Shown piece after piece: positions 63,831 to 64,000 of a stretch of DNA of 64,000 nucleotides. The stretch's first letter is position 1. Each line of letters begins with the position of its first letter. The notes beneath the pieces are model-generated. The model had not been told where the DNA came from. It saw only the letters and a list, made by a program, of their open reading frames with translations, and ran no database searches. This DNA is from Methylosinus sp. PW1 (GTDB lineage Bacteria; Pseudomonadota; Alphaproteobacteria; Rhizobiales; Beijerinckiaceae): contig NZ_JQNK01000001.1 in the NCBI RefSeq assembly GCF_000745215.1, forward strand, positions 1 to 64,000. Reading direction: 5' to 3'. Position numbers and translations under genes: made by a program.

Positions 63831-64000
63831 TCAGCCGAAGGCTCCCAATTCGGCGGCGGCGGACTTGCGTTCGACGCTTTCGGTCTCGCTGGGGGCGACG
63901 TAGGGCTTCCAATCTTCGCCGGTGATTTGGAGATAGGCCTCGACGGCTCCCTCGGCGGCGGCGAGAAGGGCGTAGGCCTGGATGGCGAGATCAGCGGCGA
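63831..64000 (-). CDS. Hypothetical protein, 3' end only
   Basis: The gene runs in from the right border. The visible end reads DLAIQAYALLAAAEGAVEAY, LQITGEDWKPYVAPSETES and VERKSAAAELGAFG. The tail resembles that of the protein at 63318-63767, and W-K-P is shared too (YWKPF and DWKPY). Unknown function; the family may be a plasmid-specific duplicated gene. Confidence 0.6.
   Translation of the reverse strand, partial: AADLAIQAYALLAAAEGAVEAYLQITGEDWKPYVAPSETESVERKSAAAELGAFG

Overview
The window looks like part of a large repABC-type plasmid of a GC-rich alphaproteobacterium (Hyphomicrobiales/Rhizobiales type). The evidence is a complete repA-repB-repC set on the minus strand (28375-32148) with an antisense RNA gene between repB and repC. 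Plasmid-typical families sit around it: DUF1403, ScpB, an RHE_PE00001-like fragment, DUF2164, a serine recombinase, two toxin-antitoxin pairs, a TOPRIM protein, a WGR protein and a RecD2 helicase. A methanotroph such as Methylosinus or Methylocystis is possible but not shown by the sequence. More than half of the window is insertion sequences and their debris.

Layout. 1-8300: IS21, IS110, IS1595, IS91 and IS66 fragments around one unknown gene. 8348-15617: a lower-GC minus-strand operon for a surface polysaccharide (pyruvyl transferase, unknown protein, large glycosyltransferase, methyltransferase, glycoside-hydrolase-like protein, second methyltransferase). 15845-23688: a nested IS stack. 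An IS3-family element carries a tandem IS1111 insertion between orfA and orfB, a group II intron in orfB and an ISAs1 element at the end of orfB. 23696-26351: a glycosyltransferase, then broken pieces including the 3' part of a type I-C cas7. 26676-36813: the plasmid maintenance block (PIN/RHH toxin-antitoxin, recombinase, repCBA, DUF433/DUF5615 toxin-antitoxin, DUF1403, scpB, DUF2164). 37041-41254: MITE copy 2, TOPRIM, WGR and RecD2. 41948-44355: a frameshifted GDP-mannose dehydratase gene and a methyltransferase. 44370-47415: IS4, group II intron and IS21 debris, including a 1.7-kb unit with 299-bp inverted repeats. 47416-51782: a second copy of the IS3::IS1111 stack, here with an IS256 insertion. 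51919-56192: an IS110 transposase gene split by IS66 and then by MITE copy 3. 57070-61876: a DUF1796 protein and IS4 and IS21 elements. 61877-64000: start of another plasmid backbone block of unknown small genes.

The most striking result is that three near-identical 304-bp MITE-like repeats (883, 37041, 55889; all in one orientation) carry swapped flanks. The left flank of copy 1 matches the right flank of copy 2 (5-bp duplication CCGGG) and rejoins a TOPRIM gene in frame. The left flank of copy 3 matches the right flank of copy 1 (CCGTG) and rejoins an IS110 transposase gene in frame. Segments 1187-37040 and 37345-55888 therefore appear exchanged relative to the ancestral order, either by recombination between MITEs in the cell or by an assembly join at the repeats.
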